Source: Phycisphaerales bacterium (GTDB lineage Bacteria; Planctomycetota; Phycisphaerae; Sedimentisphaerales; Anaerobacaceae). Taken from it: a stretch of DNA of 33,974 nucleotides. The stretch covers positions 33,497 to 67,470 of the forward strand of contig PLLM01000049.1 in the NCBI GenBank assembly GCA_003141275.1, written 5' to 3'. Below, one piece after another: positions 6,934 to 15,830 of this stretch. The position numbers and the translations under genes are program-made. Every line of letters starts with the position of its first letter. Position 1 is the stretch's first letter. The notes under the pieces were generated by a model. That model worked only from the letters and a program-made list of their open reading frames with translations. It was not told where the DNA came from and ran no database searches.

Positions 6934-8576
6934 AGCAGACGAAGAGCAGAGATAATGAAGAAAAGCAAGTGACAGTATGTTTCTCCATGATTTGGCCATG
7001 GATTGCGATTGTAGCGGTGATAATCACCGCGGCGGTGATACGGAGCCGGTTGCTTTCTGTACCCTTCGAGCGAGACGAGGGCGAATACGCCTACATAGCA
7101 CAACAGATATTAAAGGGTGTGCCGCCTTATGTCTCGGCGTACAGTATGAAACTGCCGGGTATTTATGTTGTGTATGCCCTGATAATGACCTTGTTTGGAC
7201 AGACGCATACGGCCGTTCACCTTGGGCTGTTAATCTTCAACGCCGCGACAATTTTTGTCATATTCCTGCTTGCCAGGAAATTATTCAGGCCGCTCGCCGC
7301 GGTTGTCGCCAGCGGCACCTATGCCGTCATATCGATGACCGTCCAGGTAAACGGTCTCTGGGCCAACGCGGAGCATTTTGTCGTTCTGCCCGCCCTTGTG
7401 GGCCTTTTGCTTATTTGTAAAGCCGACAACAAAATCGGATACGTCCGTCTGCTTGCCGCCGGACTGCTTCTCGGCCTGGCGTTCATTATCAAACAGCACG
7501 GCATTTTTTTCGTCCTTTTTGCCGCTTTATATCTGCTTTATTCCGGTTTGCGTGACAAACCCATCAAATGGTTAAAAGTAATTGTTGCTCAGATCGTTTT
7601 TGCCGCAGGCGCTATTACCCCTTTTGTTCTTGTCTGCTTTTTCTTCTGGCGAAACAGCACGTTTGATAAGTTCTGGTTCTGGACGTTCACATACGCCCGC
7701 AAATACGCAACGTCAGTTTCGCTGTCCACCGCATGGAGTAATTTCAATGAGCAGATACACCCTCTTGTTAACGAATCACTTTTTGTATATCTTTTTGCAG
7801 CGGCAGGTCTGCTGGTCGTGGTGGCCGTCGGGCGTTATCGGCAAGGGGCGGTATTTACCATTGGTTTACTTGTTTTTTCCTTTCTGGCCGTCTGTCCGGG
7901 CTTCTATTTTAGGGGACATTACTTCATATTTATCCTGCCCGCAGTTACGATTTTAGCCGGCGCGGCGATTTCCGCAATTGACGTTTTATTTCAAAGGATA
8001 ATTCCCGTTATATTGCGAGTTTTTATAATCGGCGTGCTTAGTCTGGGTGTTGTCGGCTACTTACTATATCAGCAGCGGGCATATTTATTTGACAATCCCC
8101 CTGAGACCGTTTGTAGAATGGTTTATGGCGCCAACCCATTCCCTGAATCGCTGGAGATAGCGAAATTTATCCATAATAACACCGGCCCAAACGACACAGT
8201 GGCGGTCGTCGGCTCCGAACCGCAAATTTATTTTTATTCAGGCAGGCGTTCGGCAACCTCATATATTTATATGTATCCTCTTATGGAGCTAAATTCCTTC
8301 GCAGGGAGTATGCAGCAGGAGATGATTGCCCAAATCGAAACCGCCAAGCCCGAATTTATGGTTTTTGTAAATGTTAGCACGTCATGGCTGGCGAAACCTG
8401 CTTCCGATACAACGCTATTTAAATGGTCCGAATCTTATTGTCCGCAATTCTACAATCTTACCGGCATTGTGAATATTCTGCCTTCTGGGCGAACCGTTTA
8501 TCTCTGGGATGAGCAGGCGGCTAACTATACGCCTGCATCAGAGTACTGGATCTCCATTTTCAAACGGCGTCACTGA
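6930..8576 (+). CDS. Second GT39/PMT-like membrane glycosyltransferase
   Basis: A 548-residue polytopic GT-C protein. Its first membrane segment (about residues 23-41) is followed by VPFERDEGEYAYIAQ, the family-39 acidic loop (D-E), then YSMKLPGIYVVYAL and a series of membrane helices. A soluble C-terminal part from about residue 400 includes a Rossmann-like VAVVGSEPQIYFYSGR. It overlaps the previous stop codon by ATGA, indicating translational coupling. The two GT39-like proteins are clearly different in sequence, so they probably add different sugars or act on different acceptors. Likely donor: polyprenyl-phosphate sugar, perhaps made by the GT2 protein encoded next. The acceptor is unknown. 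Confidence 0.87.
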   Translation: MKQTKSRDNEEKQVTVCFSMIWPWIAIVAVIITAAVIRSRLLSVPFERDEGEYAYIAQQILKGVPPYVSAYSMKLPGIYVVYALIMTLFGQTHTAVHLGLLIFNAATIFVIFLLARKLFRPLAAVVASGTYAVISMTVQVNGLWANAEHFVVLPALVGLLLICKADNKIGYVRLLAAGLLLGLAFIIKQHGIFFVLFAALYLLYSGLRDKPIKWLKVIVAQIVFAAGAITPFVLVCFFFWRNSTFDKFWFWTFTYARKYATSVSLSTAWSNFNEQIHPLVNESLFVYLFAAAGLLVVVAVGRYRQGAVFTIGLLVFSFLAVCPGFYFRGHYFIFILPAVTILAGAAISAIDVLFQRIIPVILRVFIIGVLSLGVVGYLLYQQRAYLFDNPPETVCRMVYGANPFPESLEIAKFIHNNTGPNDTVAVVGSEPQIYFYSGRRSATSYIYMYPLMELNSFAGSMQQEMIAQIETAKPEFMVFVNVSTSWLAKPASDTTLFKWSESYCPQFYNLTGIVNILPSGRTVYLWDEQAANYTPASEYWISIFKRRH

Positions 8577-8618
8577 TATTGGAGCTTTTTTGCGCTACCG
8601 CGTATAAAGCAAAGCCAT

Positions 8619-8624
8619 TATAAT
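8619..8624 (+). promoter_or_regulatory. Consensus -10 box directly before the GT2 gene
   Basis: A perfect TATAAT ends 6 bases before the ATG at 8631, so the predicted +1 is the A of that ATG. No good -35 box is seen at 16-18 bases. There is no SD sequence, which fits a leaderless mRNA. Confidence 0.5.
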
Positions 8625-8630
8625 ATTCTT

Positions 8631-9419
8631 ATGTTCGCGGATAAAAAAGTTATTGTTGTGATGCCGGCCTATAACGCAGAGAAGACCATACGTAAAACAT
8701 ATGATGAGGTGATGCGTCAGGGGATTGTTGACCTTGTCGTTATCGTCGATGATGCCAGCAGGGACGGGACGGTCGCGGTAGCGTCAAAACTGTCTCATAC
8801 TGTCGTTCATACGCATCCGCAAAACCGCGGATATGGGGCCAACCAGAAGACCTGCTATAAACTCGCCCTCGAAAACGGGGCAGACATCGTAATAATGGTG
8901 CATCCCGACTACCAGTACACGCCTTTGCTGATACCGGCGATGGTATCTATGATAGCAAACGAGCTTTACCACTGCGTTCTCGGCTCGCGAATCCTCGGCG
9001 GTCGTGCCCTGGCGGGCAATATGCCTTTTTACAAATACGTTTCAAACCGATTCCTCACGCTGGCTGAAAATACCCTTACAGGGGCGAAGCTATCCGAGTA
9101 TCACACCGGCTACCGCGCTTTTTCCAGACAATTGCTGGAGCAACTGCCGCTGGACGGCAATTCCGACGATTTTATTTTCGATAACCAAATGCTTGCCCAG
9201 ATACTGTGGTTTGGGTACACAATAGCCGAAGTAAGCTGCCCGACGAAATACTTCCCGGAGGCGTCGTCGATTAACTTTGTTCGCAGCACCAAATACGGTT
9301 TGGGCTGCCTGTGGACGGGCCTGCTTTTCCGCCTGGCGAAAATGAACCTCATAAAATCACGACTGTTTCCCAATAACCGATGCGTGAAATTGCCCACAAG
9401 TACCTTGCGCCCTGGGTAA
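8631..9419 (+). CDS. GT2 polyprenyl-phosphate sugar synthase-like protein
   Basis: A 262-residue soluble or peripheral GT-A enzyme of family 2, close in architecture to dolichol-phosphate mannose/glucose synthase. The start shows VIVVMPAYNAEKTI, then VIVDDASRDGT and THPQNRGYGANQKTCY. Where many relatives carry a DxD motif it has VHPDYQYTP, a variant common in this group. GYRAFSR follows after the catalytic core. No C-terminal membrane segments are present. It would charge polyprenyl phosphate with a hexose on the cytoplasmic side and so supply the membrane GT-C enzymes around it. The last 40 bases overlap the start of the next gene in another frame. Sugar specificity is not readable. Confidence 0.88.
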   Translation: MFADKKVIVVMPAYNAEKTIRKTYDEVMRQGIVDLVVIVDDASRDGTVAVASKLSHTVVHTHPQNRGYGANQKTCYKLALENGADIVIMVHPDYQYTPLLIPAMVSMIANELYHCVLGSRILGGRALAGNMPFYKYVSNRFLTLAENTLTGAKLSEYHTGYRAFSRQLLEQLPLDGNSDDFIFDNQMLAQILWFGYTIAEVSCPTKYFPEASSINFVRSTKYGLGCLWTGLLFRLAKMNLIKSRLFPNNRCVKLPTSTLRPG

Positions 9420-10966
9420 TCGGGGTCGCCCTTGCGGTAATTACAATAGCCGTATTCTGTCGGGTCGCGACATTTGATTTTATCACATACGATGACCCTG
9501 CTTACGTTACCGCGAATCCGCAGGTTCAGGCAGGCCTTAGCGTGAAAAATTTCGTCTGGGCGTTTACCTCTTCGCGTGCCTACAACTGGCATCCGCTGAC
9601 GTGGCTGTCGCTTATGCTCGATAGTGAGCTTTTCGGCCTTAACGCGGGCGGGTTTCACATAACGAATCTGCTTCTCCACACGGCCAATACGGTTCTGCTG
9701 TTTATTGTTCTGTCCAGAATGACTGAGGCCTTATGGTCCAGCGCGTTTGTCGCTGCGGCATTCGCGCTCCACCCGCTTCATGTTCAGTCCGTGGCGTGGA
9801 TAGCGGAGCGCAAAGATGTGCTGAGCACTTTGTTTTGGCTGCTGACGATGTTGTTTTATGTGAGATATGCCGAGCGTTCTTCCATAGGCAGGTACGTCCT
9901 CGCGCTTTTTGTTTTTATTTTGGGTCTTATGGCCAAGCCAATGCTTGTTACGCTGCCTTTTATCCTGTTGCTTGTTGATTACTGGCCGCTTAAACGTAAA
10001 TGTTCGTTTCGAAAGCTGCTTTTTGAAAAACTCCCGTTTGTTTTTCTTGCCGGGGTATCAAGCGTAATAACTTTCGTTATCCAGTCACGAAGCGGGGCCG
10101 TAAAAAATGTTGTCAAATTTCCGTTTGATATTCGAGTTATTAATGCGGTCGTCTCATATATTCAGTATATCTTAAAAATGTTTTGGCCTGTAAATCTGTC
10201 GGTGTTTTATCCCCATCCAGGCCGGTCACTTCATTTTTCTGACGCGATTATCCCCACGCTGCTGCTTGTTGCGGCAACGGTTTTGACGATTCGTTTTGCC
10301 AGGACACGCGGCTATTTGTTGTTCGGCTGGCTGTGGTATATCTGCACGCTGATACCGGTTATAGGATTGGTGCAGGTCGGCGACCAGGCAATGGCTGACC
10401 GCTACACATATGTCCCGCTCATCGGGCTATTTATCATGATTGCATGGGGATTGCCTGAACTATTAGCCCGATACGCTTTTCGCAAAACCATTCTCGCGGT
10501 TGCCGCGGCGGTTGTCCTTTTGGCTATGACTGTATCGACATATCAGCAATTGCGCTACTGGCAAAACGACGTCACCATTCTCGAACGGGCCGTTGAGGTG
10601 AATCCTAACGACCGGTTCGCGCAAGCGAATCTTGGCGTTGCCTTTCTTCGCAAGAATTCGTATGATGATGCGATTGCTCATTTTGAAAAGGCGCTGCAAA
10701 TTGACCCATGTGATGCTATGAGCCACCTGAATATAGGGGTTGCGTTTTTCCGCAAGGACAAAATAGACCAGGCGGTAATTCACTTTGAAAAGGCGGCGGA
10801 AATCGACCCGTGTGATGTTCCCACACGCCTGAATCTCGCAACCGCGCTTGCAAAACAGGGTAAACAGGAGCAGGCGATAGAGCAATGTAACGAGGCGTTG
10901 CGTATCGACTCCAGCGGTACCAATGCCTATAATTTAAGACAGGTGCTTCTGACTCAAAAGAAATGA
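9380..10966 (+). CDS. TMTC-like membrane protein with TPR tail (copy 1)
   Basis: A 528-residue protein: about 10 membrane segments up to residue 390, then about three tetratricopeptide repeats to the end. The first outer loop reads FITYDDPAYVTANP (acidic pair), followed by YNWHPLTWLS and HPLHVQSVAWIAERKDVLS. These motifs match the group of bacterial proteins resembling eukaryotic TMTC proteins, which in animals are ER O-mannosyltransferases of cadherins; activity of bacterial members is not established to my knowledge. The TPRs would be on the periplasmic side if the GT-C topology holds and may bind acceptor proteins. Two TPR units share IDPCD and look recently duplicated. It overlaps the GT2 gene by 40 bases and the next gene by 4. 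Confidence 0.85.
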   Translation: MREIAHKYLAPWVIGVALAVITIAVFCRVATFDFITYDDPAYVTANPQVQAGLSVKNFVWAFTSSRAYNWHPLTWLSLMLDSELFGLNAGGFHITNLLLHTANTVLLFIVLSRMTEALWSSAFVAAAFALHPLHVQSVAWIAERKDVLSTLFWLLTMLFYVRYAERSSIGRYVLALFVFILGLMAKPMLVTLPFILLLVDYWPLKRKCSFRKLLFEKLPFVFLAGVSSVITFVIQSRSGAVKNVVKFPFDIRVINAVVSYIQYILKMFWPVNLSVFYPHPGRSLHFSDAIIPTLLLVAATVLTIRFARTRGYLLFGWLWYICTLIPVIGLVQVGDQAMADRYTYVPLIGLFIMIAWGLPELLARYAFRKTILAVAAAVVLLAMTVSTYQQLRYWQNDVTILERAVEVNPNDRFAQANLGVAFLRKNSYDDAIAHFEKALQIDPCDAMSHLNIGVAFFRKDKIDQAVIHFEKAAEIDPCDVPTRLNLATALAKQGKQEQAIEQCNEALRIDSSGTNAYNLRQVLLTQKK

Positions 10967-12495
10967 TTCAAAAGCCGAGAAAAATTTTTCCTGCTTTAAT
11001 TTGCCTTGCTCTCGCGTCGGCGACATTCGCGGTTTACTGGCATGTCCACAATAATGATTTCATCGATTTTGATGATAATCTGTACATTACTGAAAACACG
11101 AACATACAAAATGGGTTGACGGCGGAGGCGGTAAAATGGGCCTTCACCACGAACCAGGCATACAACTGGCACCCTGTGACGTGGCTGTCGCATATTGTGG
11201 ATTGCAGTTTTTTTGACCTGAAACCCGCGGGTCATCATTTAGTCAACCTTGGCTTTCACGTCGCAAATGCACTGCTGTTGTTTATTGTGTTATGGCAGAT
11301 GACGGGCGCACTGTGGCGAAGCGCGTTTGTTGCGGCGTTGTTTGCTCTGCACCCGCTTCACGTCGAATCGGTGGCATGGGTTTCCGAGCGAAAAGACGTG
11401 CTGAGCACTTTTTTCTGGCTGCTGACTATCTGGTTTTATATCCGATACACGAGGCGTCCGAAATTCAGCACATATATCCCCGTTATGGTCGCATTCGCCG
11501 TCGGCCTGATGGCCAAACAAATGCTGGTAACACTTCCTTTTGTGCTGCTTTTGCTGGACTACTGGCCGTTAGACCGATTCGCAGAGCCGCAAGACGAGCG
11601 TAAAAAGAAAATCACATCCGGCAAACAGCCATTTTTGCGATGCCTTGCGGAAAAACTGCCCTTACTGATTTTATCTTTTATCGCCTGTGTAATTGTGCTA
11701 TATGTTCAATCCGGGGCTGCCCTTGTCAGGGGGACCAACCAGATGCCCGTTGTCAATCGCCTGGGTAACGCGATTCTGGCTTATGCAGGTTATATCGCGA
11801 AGATGTTCTACCCTGTCCATCTCGGAATACTTTATCCATATCCGTTGACCAGTCCCCCTTTGTGGAAGATTGCAGCGGGAGGGCTGATACTTTTGGGTAT
11901 TACTATCGCGGCGTTTCGTTTTTCACAGGGTCGCCGGTGGCTTGTCGTGGGGTGGTTATGGTTTATTGGGGCGCTTGTGCCAGTCATAGGTATAGTTCAG
12001 GTCGGGCTTCAGGCGATGGCGGACCGATATACTTATGTCCCACTTGTCGGCTTATTTATCATCATCACCTGGGGGGCGGCGGAGCTTTTTGAAAAGACGC
12101 GATATCGAAAGGTCATACTTGCCGTATCAGCCGGTGTTATTCTTTTGTCATTGTCCGTTTTGACGTATAAGCAGGTATCACGATGGAAAGACAGCATTAC
12201 CCTGTTCGGATACACGGCGGCGGTGACAAAAGACAATGACATTATGCACTTTAACCTCGGCCGGCTGCTGCTTGCACGGGGCGACGCCGAAAGGGCGATT
12301 AGCCACTGGACGGAGGCGGTAAGGATAAAACCCGACCAGCCGACCATTCACAAATACTTAGCCGAATTATTTACCCAGCAGGGCGATATCGAAAAGGCGA
12401 TTAAAGAGTATCGTGAGGCGCTGAAATATAAGCCGGACGACGCAATGGCACGGGAAAATCTTCAGAACCTGCTTGAGCAGCGAAAAAATCCATAA
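10963..12495 (+). CDS. TMTC-like membrane protein with TPR tail (copy 2)
   Basis: A 510-residue paralogue of the preceding protein, with the same order: IDFDDNLYITENTNIQNGL, YNWHPVTWLS, HPLHVESVAWVSERKDVLST, PFVLLLLDYWPL, then VPVIGIVQVGLQAMADRYTY. About two TPR units close the protein (NDIMHFNLGRLLLARGD, YLAELFTQQGDIEKA). Its start codon overlaps the previous stop codon (ATGA), so the tandem pair is translationally coupled. It probably arose by tandem duplication, with TPR number and surface diverging. The proposed role is transfer of a polyprenyl-phosphate-linked sugar to periplasmic or surface proteins. It is the last gene of the cassette; polA follows with its own promoter. Confidence 0.85.
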   Translation: MIQKPRKIFPALICLALASATFAVYWHVHNNDFIDFDDNLYITENTNIQNGLTAEAVKWAFTTNQAYNWHPVTWLSHIVDCSFFDLKPAGHHLVNLGFHVANALLLFIVLWQMTGALWRSAFVAALFALHPLHVESVAWVSERKDVLSTFFWLLTIWFYIRYTRRPKFSTYIPVMVAFAVGLMAKQMLVTLPFVLLLLDYWPLDRFAEPQDERKKKITSGKQPFLRCLAEKLPLLILSFIACVIVLYVQSGAALVRGTNQMPVVNRLGNAILAYAGYIAKMFYPVHLGILYPYPLTSPPLWKIAAGGLILLGITIAAFRFSQGRRWLVVGWLWFIGALVPVIGIVQVGLQAMADRYTYVPLVGLFIIITWGAAELFEKTRYRKVILAVSAGVILLSLSVLTYKQVSRWKDSITLFGYTAAVTKDNDIMHFNLGRLLLARGDAERAISHWTEAVRIKPDQPTIHKYLAELFTQQGDIEKAIKEYREALKYKPDDAMARENLQNLLEQRKNP

Positions 12496-12537
12496 ATAGA
12501 TATCGCATTAAGACGAAAGCCAGCGGCATCTATTGCT

Positions 12538-12567
12538 TTGACAGTCCACCCGCCCTGACACTATATT
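12538..12567 (+). promoter_or_regulatory. polA promoter, predicted leaderless
   Basis: TTGACA (12538-12543), an 18-base spacer and TATATT (12562-12567). The predicted +1 is 12574-12575, on the ATG of polA. No SD is visible, consistent with a leaderless mRNA. Confidence 0.65.
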
Positions 12568-12574
12568 GTTATTG

Positions 12575-15304
12575 ATGGCAAAGACACTTTACATAATCGA
12601 TGGGCACGCACATATCTACGCCGCGTATTTCGCGAAGATGCGGAAATTGACCAGCCCGTCAGGCGAATTCACCCAAGCCACCTATATTTTTACATCTGCG
12701 ATTCTTGGCCTGATGAAGAATAAAAAGCCCGATATGCTCGTTGTGGCGATGGACAGTAAGACGCCGACGTTCAGAAATAAAATGTATTCCGATTACAAGG
12801 CGCACAGGCCTCCTATGCCGGACGATATGCCCGTGCAGATAAATCGCATCGAGCAGATTCTTTCGGCGATGAATATTCCCATGCTGCGAGTTAACGGCTT
12901 CGAGGCGGACGATATAATCGGCACGCTCGCAAAAAAGGCATCGAAAGAGGGAATCGACGTTTATATATGCACTAAGGACAAGGATATCCTCCAACTCATC
13001 GATGACCACATTTTTGGATATGATATCAAGACGGGCGAAGTAACCGACGAGGCATGGGTTAAGGAGGAGATGAAAATTGCGCCCGCCCAGTTTATCGATG
13101 TTTTGGCTCTTCAAGGTGATGCTTCTGATAATGTCCCCGGCGTCGCGGACGTTGGCCCCAAGACGGCGCTGGAGTGGGTACAGAAATACGGCTCGGTCGA
13201 TAACCTGCTGGCGCACGCGGACGAAATCACGGGCAAACGAGGCGATAATCTTCGTAAATCTAAAGAAATTATTCATCTCAGCAAACGATTAGTAACGATT
13301 GACTGTGATGTTCCCGTGAAGATTGATTACGAGGCGTTTGCGGTAAAGCCGGCTGATGAGGCACGACTGACGCAAATTTTTAACGAACTTGGTTTTGCCC
13401 GGCTGCTGACGCAAATGGGGCTTTCCTCATCCGAACAGCAGGTTCAAACGCAGCAGCCGCAAACAGCGCCGGTCGGGGGGCCTGTTTCGGCGGCGACAGC
13501 GGAACATAATTATCAGCTTATCGATACTCCGGAAAAATTCGAGGAGTTTTTCGAGGAGCTGAAAAAGCAGAAATCATTCGCCGTTGATACAGAGACAACT
13601 TCTATTGTGTCAATGCGGGCGGATTTGGTGGGGATAAGTTTTTCGTGGCAGGCGAAGACCGGGTTTTATATCCCGGTTCGTGGGCCGATGGGGGCAAAAC
13701 GTCTGCCTTTAGCGATGGTTCGGGAGAAACTCGCGCCGATATTCGCCGACAAGGCGATTAAAAAAATCGGGCAGAACATCAAATACGATATGCTGGTCTT
13801 GCGAAACGCGGGATTGGCTCTTGCGGGCGTGTATTTCGATACGATGGTCGCGTCGTATTGTCTTGACCCGCTGCGAAACAGTCATTCACTTGATAATATG
13901 GCCCTGGATTTTCTCAGTTATCTCACCATTCCGATATCCGCACTCATTGGCAAAGGGAAAAATCAGCTTACTTTCGATATGGTCGATACGGGTGCGGCCT
14001 GCGAGTATTCCGCGGAGGATTCGGACTTGACCTGGCGACTGTATCAGTATTTCACGGCGCAGTTAGAGCGACGATCGCAGATACAGCCATTATTTTACGA
14101 TGTTGAGATGCCATTAGTAACCGTTCTCGCGGAGATTGAATATAACGGTGTTTCGCTTGATACTGAGATACTTTCGGATATGTCGGAGGACATAACGGCG
14201 TCGATTAATCGGCTGGTTGATGAGATTTACCAGACGGCGGGAGCACCGTTTAACATTGATTCGCCCAAACAACTTGCCGAGGTGCTTTTTGTCCGACTCG
14301 GATTAAAATCCGTCCGTTCCGGCAAAACAGGCCAAAGCACCGATGCCGCAGTCCTTGAGGAACTTGCAGAAGAACACCCAATCGTCAATCTGATTCTCGA
14401 ATACCGCACGCTCAGCAAGCTCAAAAATACTTATGTCGATAAGCTGGGCTATCTTGTGAACCGCCGAACAGGCAGGGTTCACGCGTCATTCAATCAGACA
14501 ATAACCGCGACGGGGCGATTAAGCTCATCAGACCCGAATTTGCAGAATATTCCCATCCGCACGCCTTTGGGCGCAAAGATACGTTCAGCATTTATCCCCA
14601 AAAATAAAACTGATTGCATCCTCAGCGCAGATTACTCACAGATAGAGCTTCGCCTGCTGGCGCAATTTTCGGGCGATAAGGCGCTGCGGGAGGCCTTTGC
14701 CGCGGATATGGATATTCATCGTTTTGTGGCTTCGCAGATTTTCAATGTTCCTATCGAAAAAGTCACATCCGAGATGCGTTCGCGATGCAAGGCGGTAAAC
14801 TTCGGGATAATTTACGGGCAGGGCGCTCTCGGCCTGGCACACGGGACGGGACTGACCTTGCAGGAGGCGAAAAAGTTCATCGACGATTATTTCGCCAGGT
14901 ACAGTTCCATCCGACAGTTTATGGACAGCGTCGTCGAGCAGGCGACGAAGAACGGCTACGTCGAGACGATTCTGCACCGTCGGCGAAGGATTTTGAATCT
15001 CGAAAGCGGCAACCCCGGCAAGCGTGCGCAGGCGAGGCGTTTGGCTGTAAATACGGTCATACAGGGTTCCGCGGCTGATTTGATTAAGGTCGCTATGGTC
15101 AATATCCAGCGGAAAATCGGAGCGGAAAATCTGCCCGTTAAAATGATTTTGCAGGTGCACGACGAGCTGGTATTTGAATTGCCGACCGCGGAGGCCGAAC
15201 GGCACGCAAAATGGATTGCCGAAGAAATGACCGGCGCTATTAAGCTGGACGTTCCTTTGAAAGTCGATGTTACTTACGGGCCGAGCTGGCTGGCTGAGAA
15301 GTAA
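12575..15304 (+). CDS. polA: DNA polymerase I
   Basis: A 909-residue, complete three-domain Pol I for Okazaki-fragment maturation and gap repair. The 5'-3' exonuclease is N-terminal (LYIIDGHAHIYAAYF, FEADDIIGTLA, LQGDASDNVPG). The 3'-5' proofreading domain from about residue 320 keeps its acidic residues: DTET (ExoI), GQNIKYD (ExoII) and YSAEDSD (ExoIII), so proofreading should be active. The polymerase domain has motif A (SADYSQIELR, about 685), motif B (RCKAVNFGIIYGQ) and motif C (QVHDELVFELP, about 860). A TTG at 12566 could extend the frame by three codons, but the ATG at 12575 matches family starts and the promoter geometry. Confidence 0.97.
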   Translation: MAKTLYIIDGHAHIYAAYFAKMRKLTSPSGEFTQATYIFTSAILGLMKNKKPDMLVVAMDSKTPTFRNKMYSDYKAHRPPMPDDMPVQINRIEQILSAMNIPMLRVNGFEADDIIGTLAKKASKEGIDVYICTKDKDILQLIDDHIFGYDIKTGEVTDEAWVKEEMKIAPAQFIDVLALQGDASDNVPGVADVGPKTALEWVQKYGSVDNLLAHADEITGKRGDNLRKSKEIIHLSKRLVTIDCDVPVKIDYEAFAVKPADEARLTQIFNELGFARLLTQMGLSSSEQQVQTQQPQTAPVGGPVSAATAEHNYQLIDTPEKFEEFFEELKKQKSFAVDTETTSIVSMRADLVGISFSWQAKTGFYIPVRGPMGAKRLPLAMVREKLAPIFADKAIKKIGQNIKYDMLVLRNAGLALAGVYFDTMVASYCLDPLRNSHSLDNMALDFLSYLTIPISALIGKGKNQLTFDMVDTGAACEYSAEDSDLTWRLYQYFTAQLERRSQIQPLFYDVEMPLVTVLAEIEYNGVSLDTEILSDMSEDITASINRLVDEIYQTAGAPFNIDSPKQLAEVLFVRLGLKSVRSGKTGQSTDAAVLEELAEEHPIVNLILEYRTLSKLKNTYVDKLGYLVNRRTGRVHASFNQTITATGRLSSSDPNLQNIPIRTPLGAKIRSAFIPKNKTDCILSADYSQIELRLLAQFSGDKALREAFAADMDIHRFVASQIFNVPIEKVTSEMRSRCKAVNFGIIYGQGALGLAHGTGLTLQEAKKFIDDYFARYSSIRQFMDSVVEQATKNGYVETILHRRRRILNLESGNPGKRAQARRLAVNTVIQGSAADLIKVAMVNIQRKIGAENLPVKMILQVHDELVFELPTAEAERHAKWIAEEMTGAIKLDVPLKVDVTYGPSWLAEK

Positions 15305-15461
15305 AAACCGCTTCGAAAGCCATTTTCCTTTTTTACTTTTACCTTGCCTTTGGCGATAATCCCGACCACAATATCCTCCACGGCGTCGGACGCCGATACA
15401 AGTTACAATTAGGCCATTGGTTTTTGTATGAACCATACAATCAATAAGTTGGGAGGCGATT
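15305..15461. other. Spacer after polA
   Basis: A 157-base gap with no gene. It contains a pyrimidine-rich stretch at 15323-15345 and a near-perfect palindrome, CGGCGTCGGACGCCG, around 15383-15397, which has no following T-run. The downstream part holds the leader and SD of the next gene. Confidence 0.4.
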
Positions 15462-15791
15462 ATGACTGATGGAACGAATTATGTAAGAAGCGCGGTGGAC
15501 GCGGACCAAAAAAACCATGCTATCGCGGCCAACTGTTCTCACTTCAAAATCGGCAAGACCGGGCGAAACCTGACCGATGTGTTTAACAGCGATTTCAAAG
15601 ACGCGTATGACAGGATTGAGGTCATCCACGAAACCCATCTCAAAGCGGAGGCCGATGAATTAGAATCATATCTCATCGACCACTTCCAGTCGCACGATAA
15701 ATACGCTTGCGAGTGCGACAACAAGGATAAAGACGCCCAAAAGATGAGAGATTCGGACGTTTACTACATTTACGTGGTCGTGAAGAACTGA
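15462..15791 (+). CDS. Small unknown protein, possibly GIY-YIG-like
   Basis: A 109-residue cytoplasmic protein starting at ATG 15462 after a strong SD (GGGAGG). The segment FKIGKTGRNLTDVF followed by RIEVIHET and EADELESYLIDHFQSHDKY resembles the second strand, helix and terminal acidic helix of compact GIY-YIG-type domains, which often read KIGKT...R...E-x-x-L. The first GIY strand is not obvious, so activity cannot be claimed. It stands between polA and a methyltransferase, all on the plus strand, with its own good translation signal. Alternative: a lineage-specific small protein of another fold. Confidence 0.65.
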   Translation: MTDGTNYVRSAVDADQKNHAIAANCSHFKIGKTGRNLTDVFNSDFKDAYDRIEVIHETHLKAEADELESYLIDHFQSHDKYACECDNKDKDAQKMRDSDVYYIYVVVKN

Positions 15792-15801
15792 CGGCGTAGC
15801 A

Positions 15802-15807
15802 TATAAT
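15802..15807 (+). promoter_or_regulatory. Consensus -10 box before the methyltransferase
   Basis: A perfect TATAAT. The predicted +1 at 15814 is an ATG that opens a 7-codon ORF (15814-15837) ending across the methyltransferase start codon. No clear -35 box at 17 bases was found. Confidence 0.4.
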
Positions 15808-15830
15808 TCAATTAATGGAAGCAAACTACG

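Noticed and set aside
9110-9679. 189-codon minus-strand frame across the GT2/TMTC junction
   Set aside because: Both plus-strand genes are clearly coding here, and their 40-base overlap explains the open frame.
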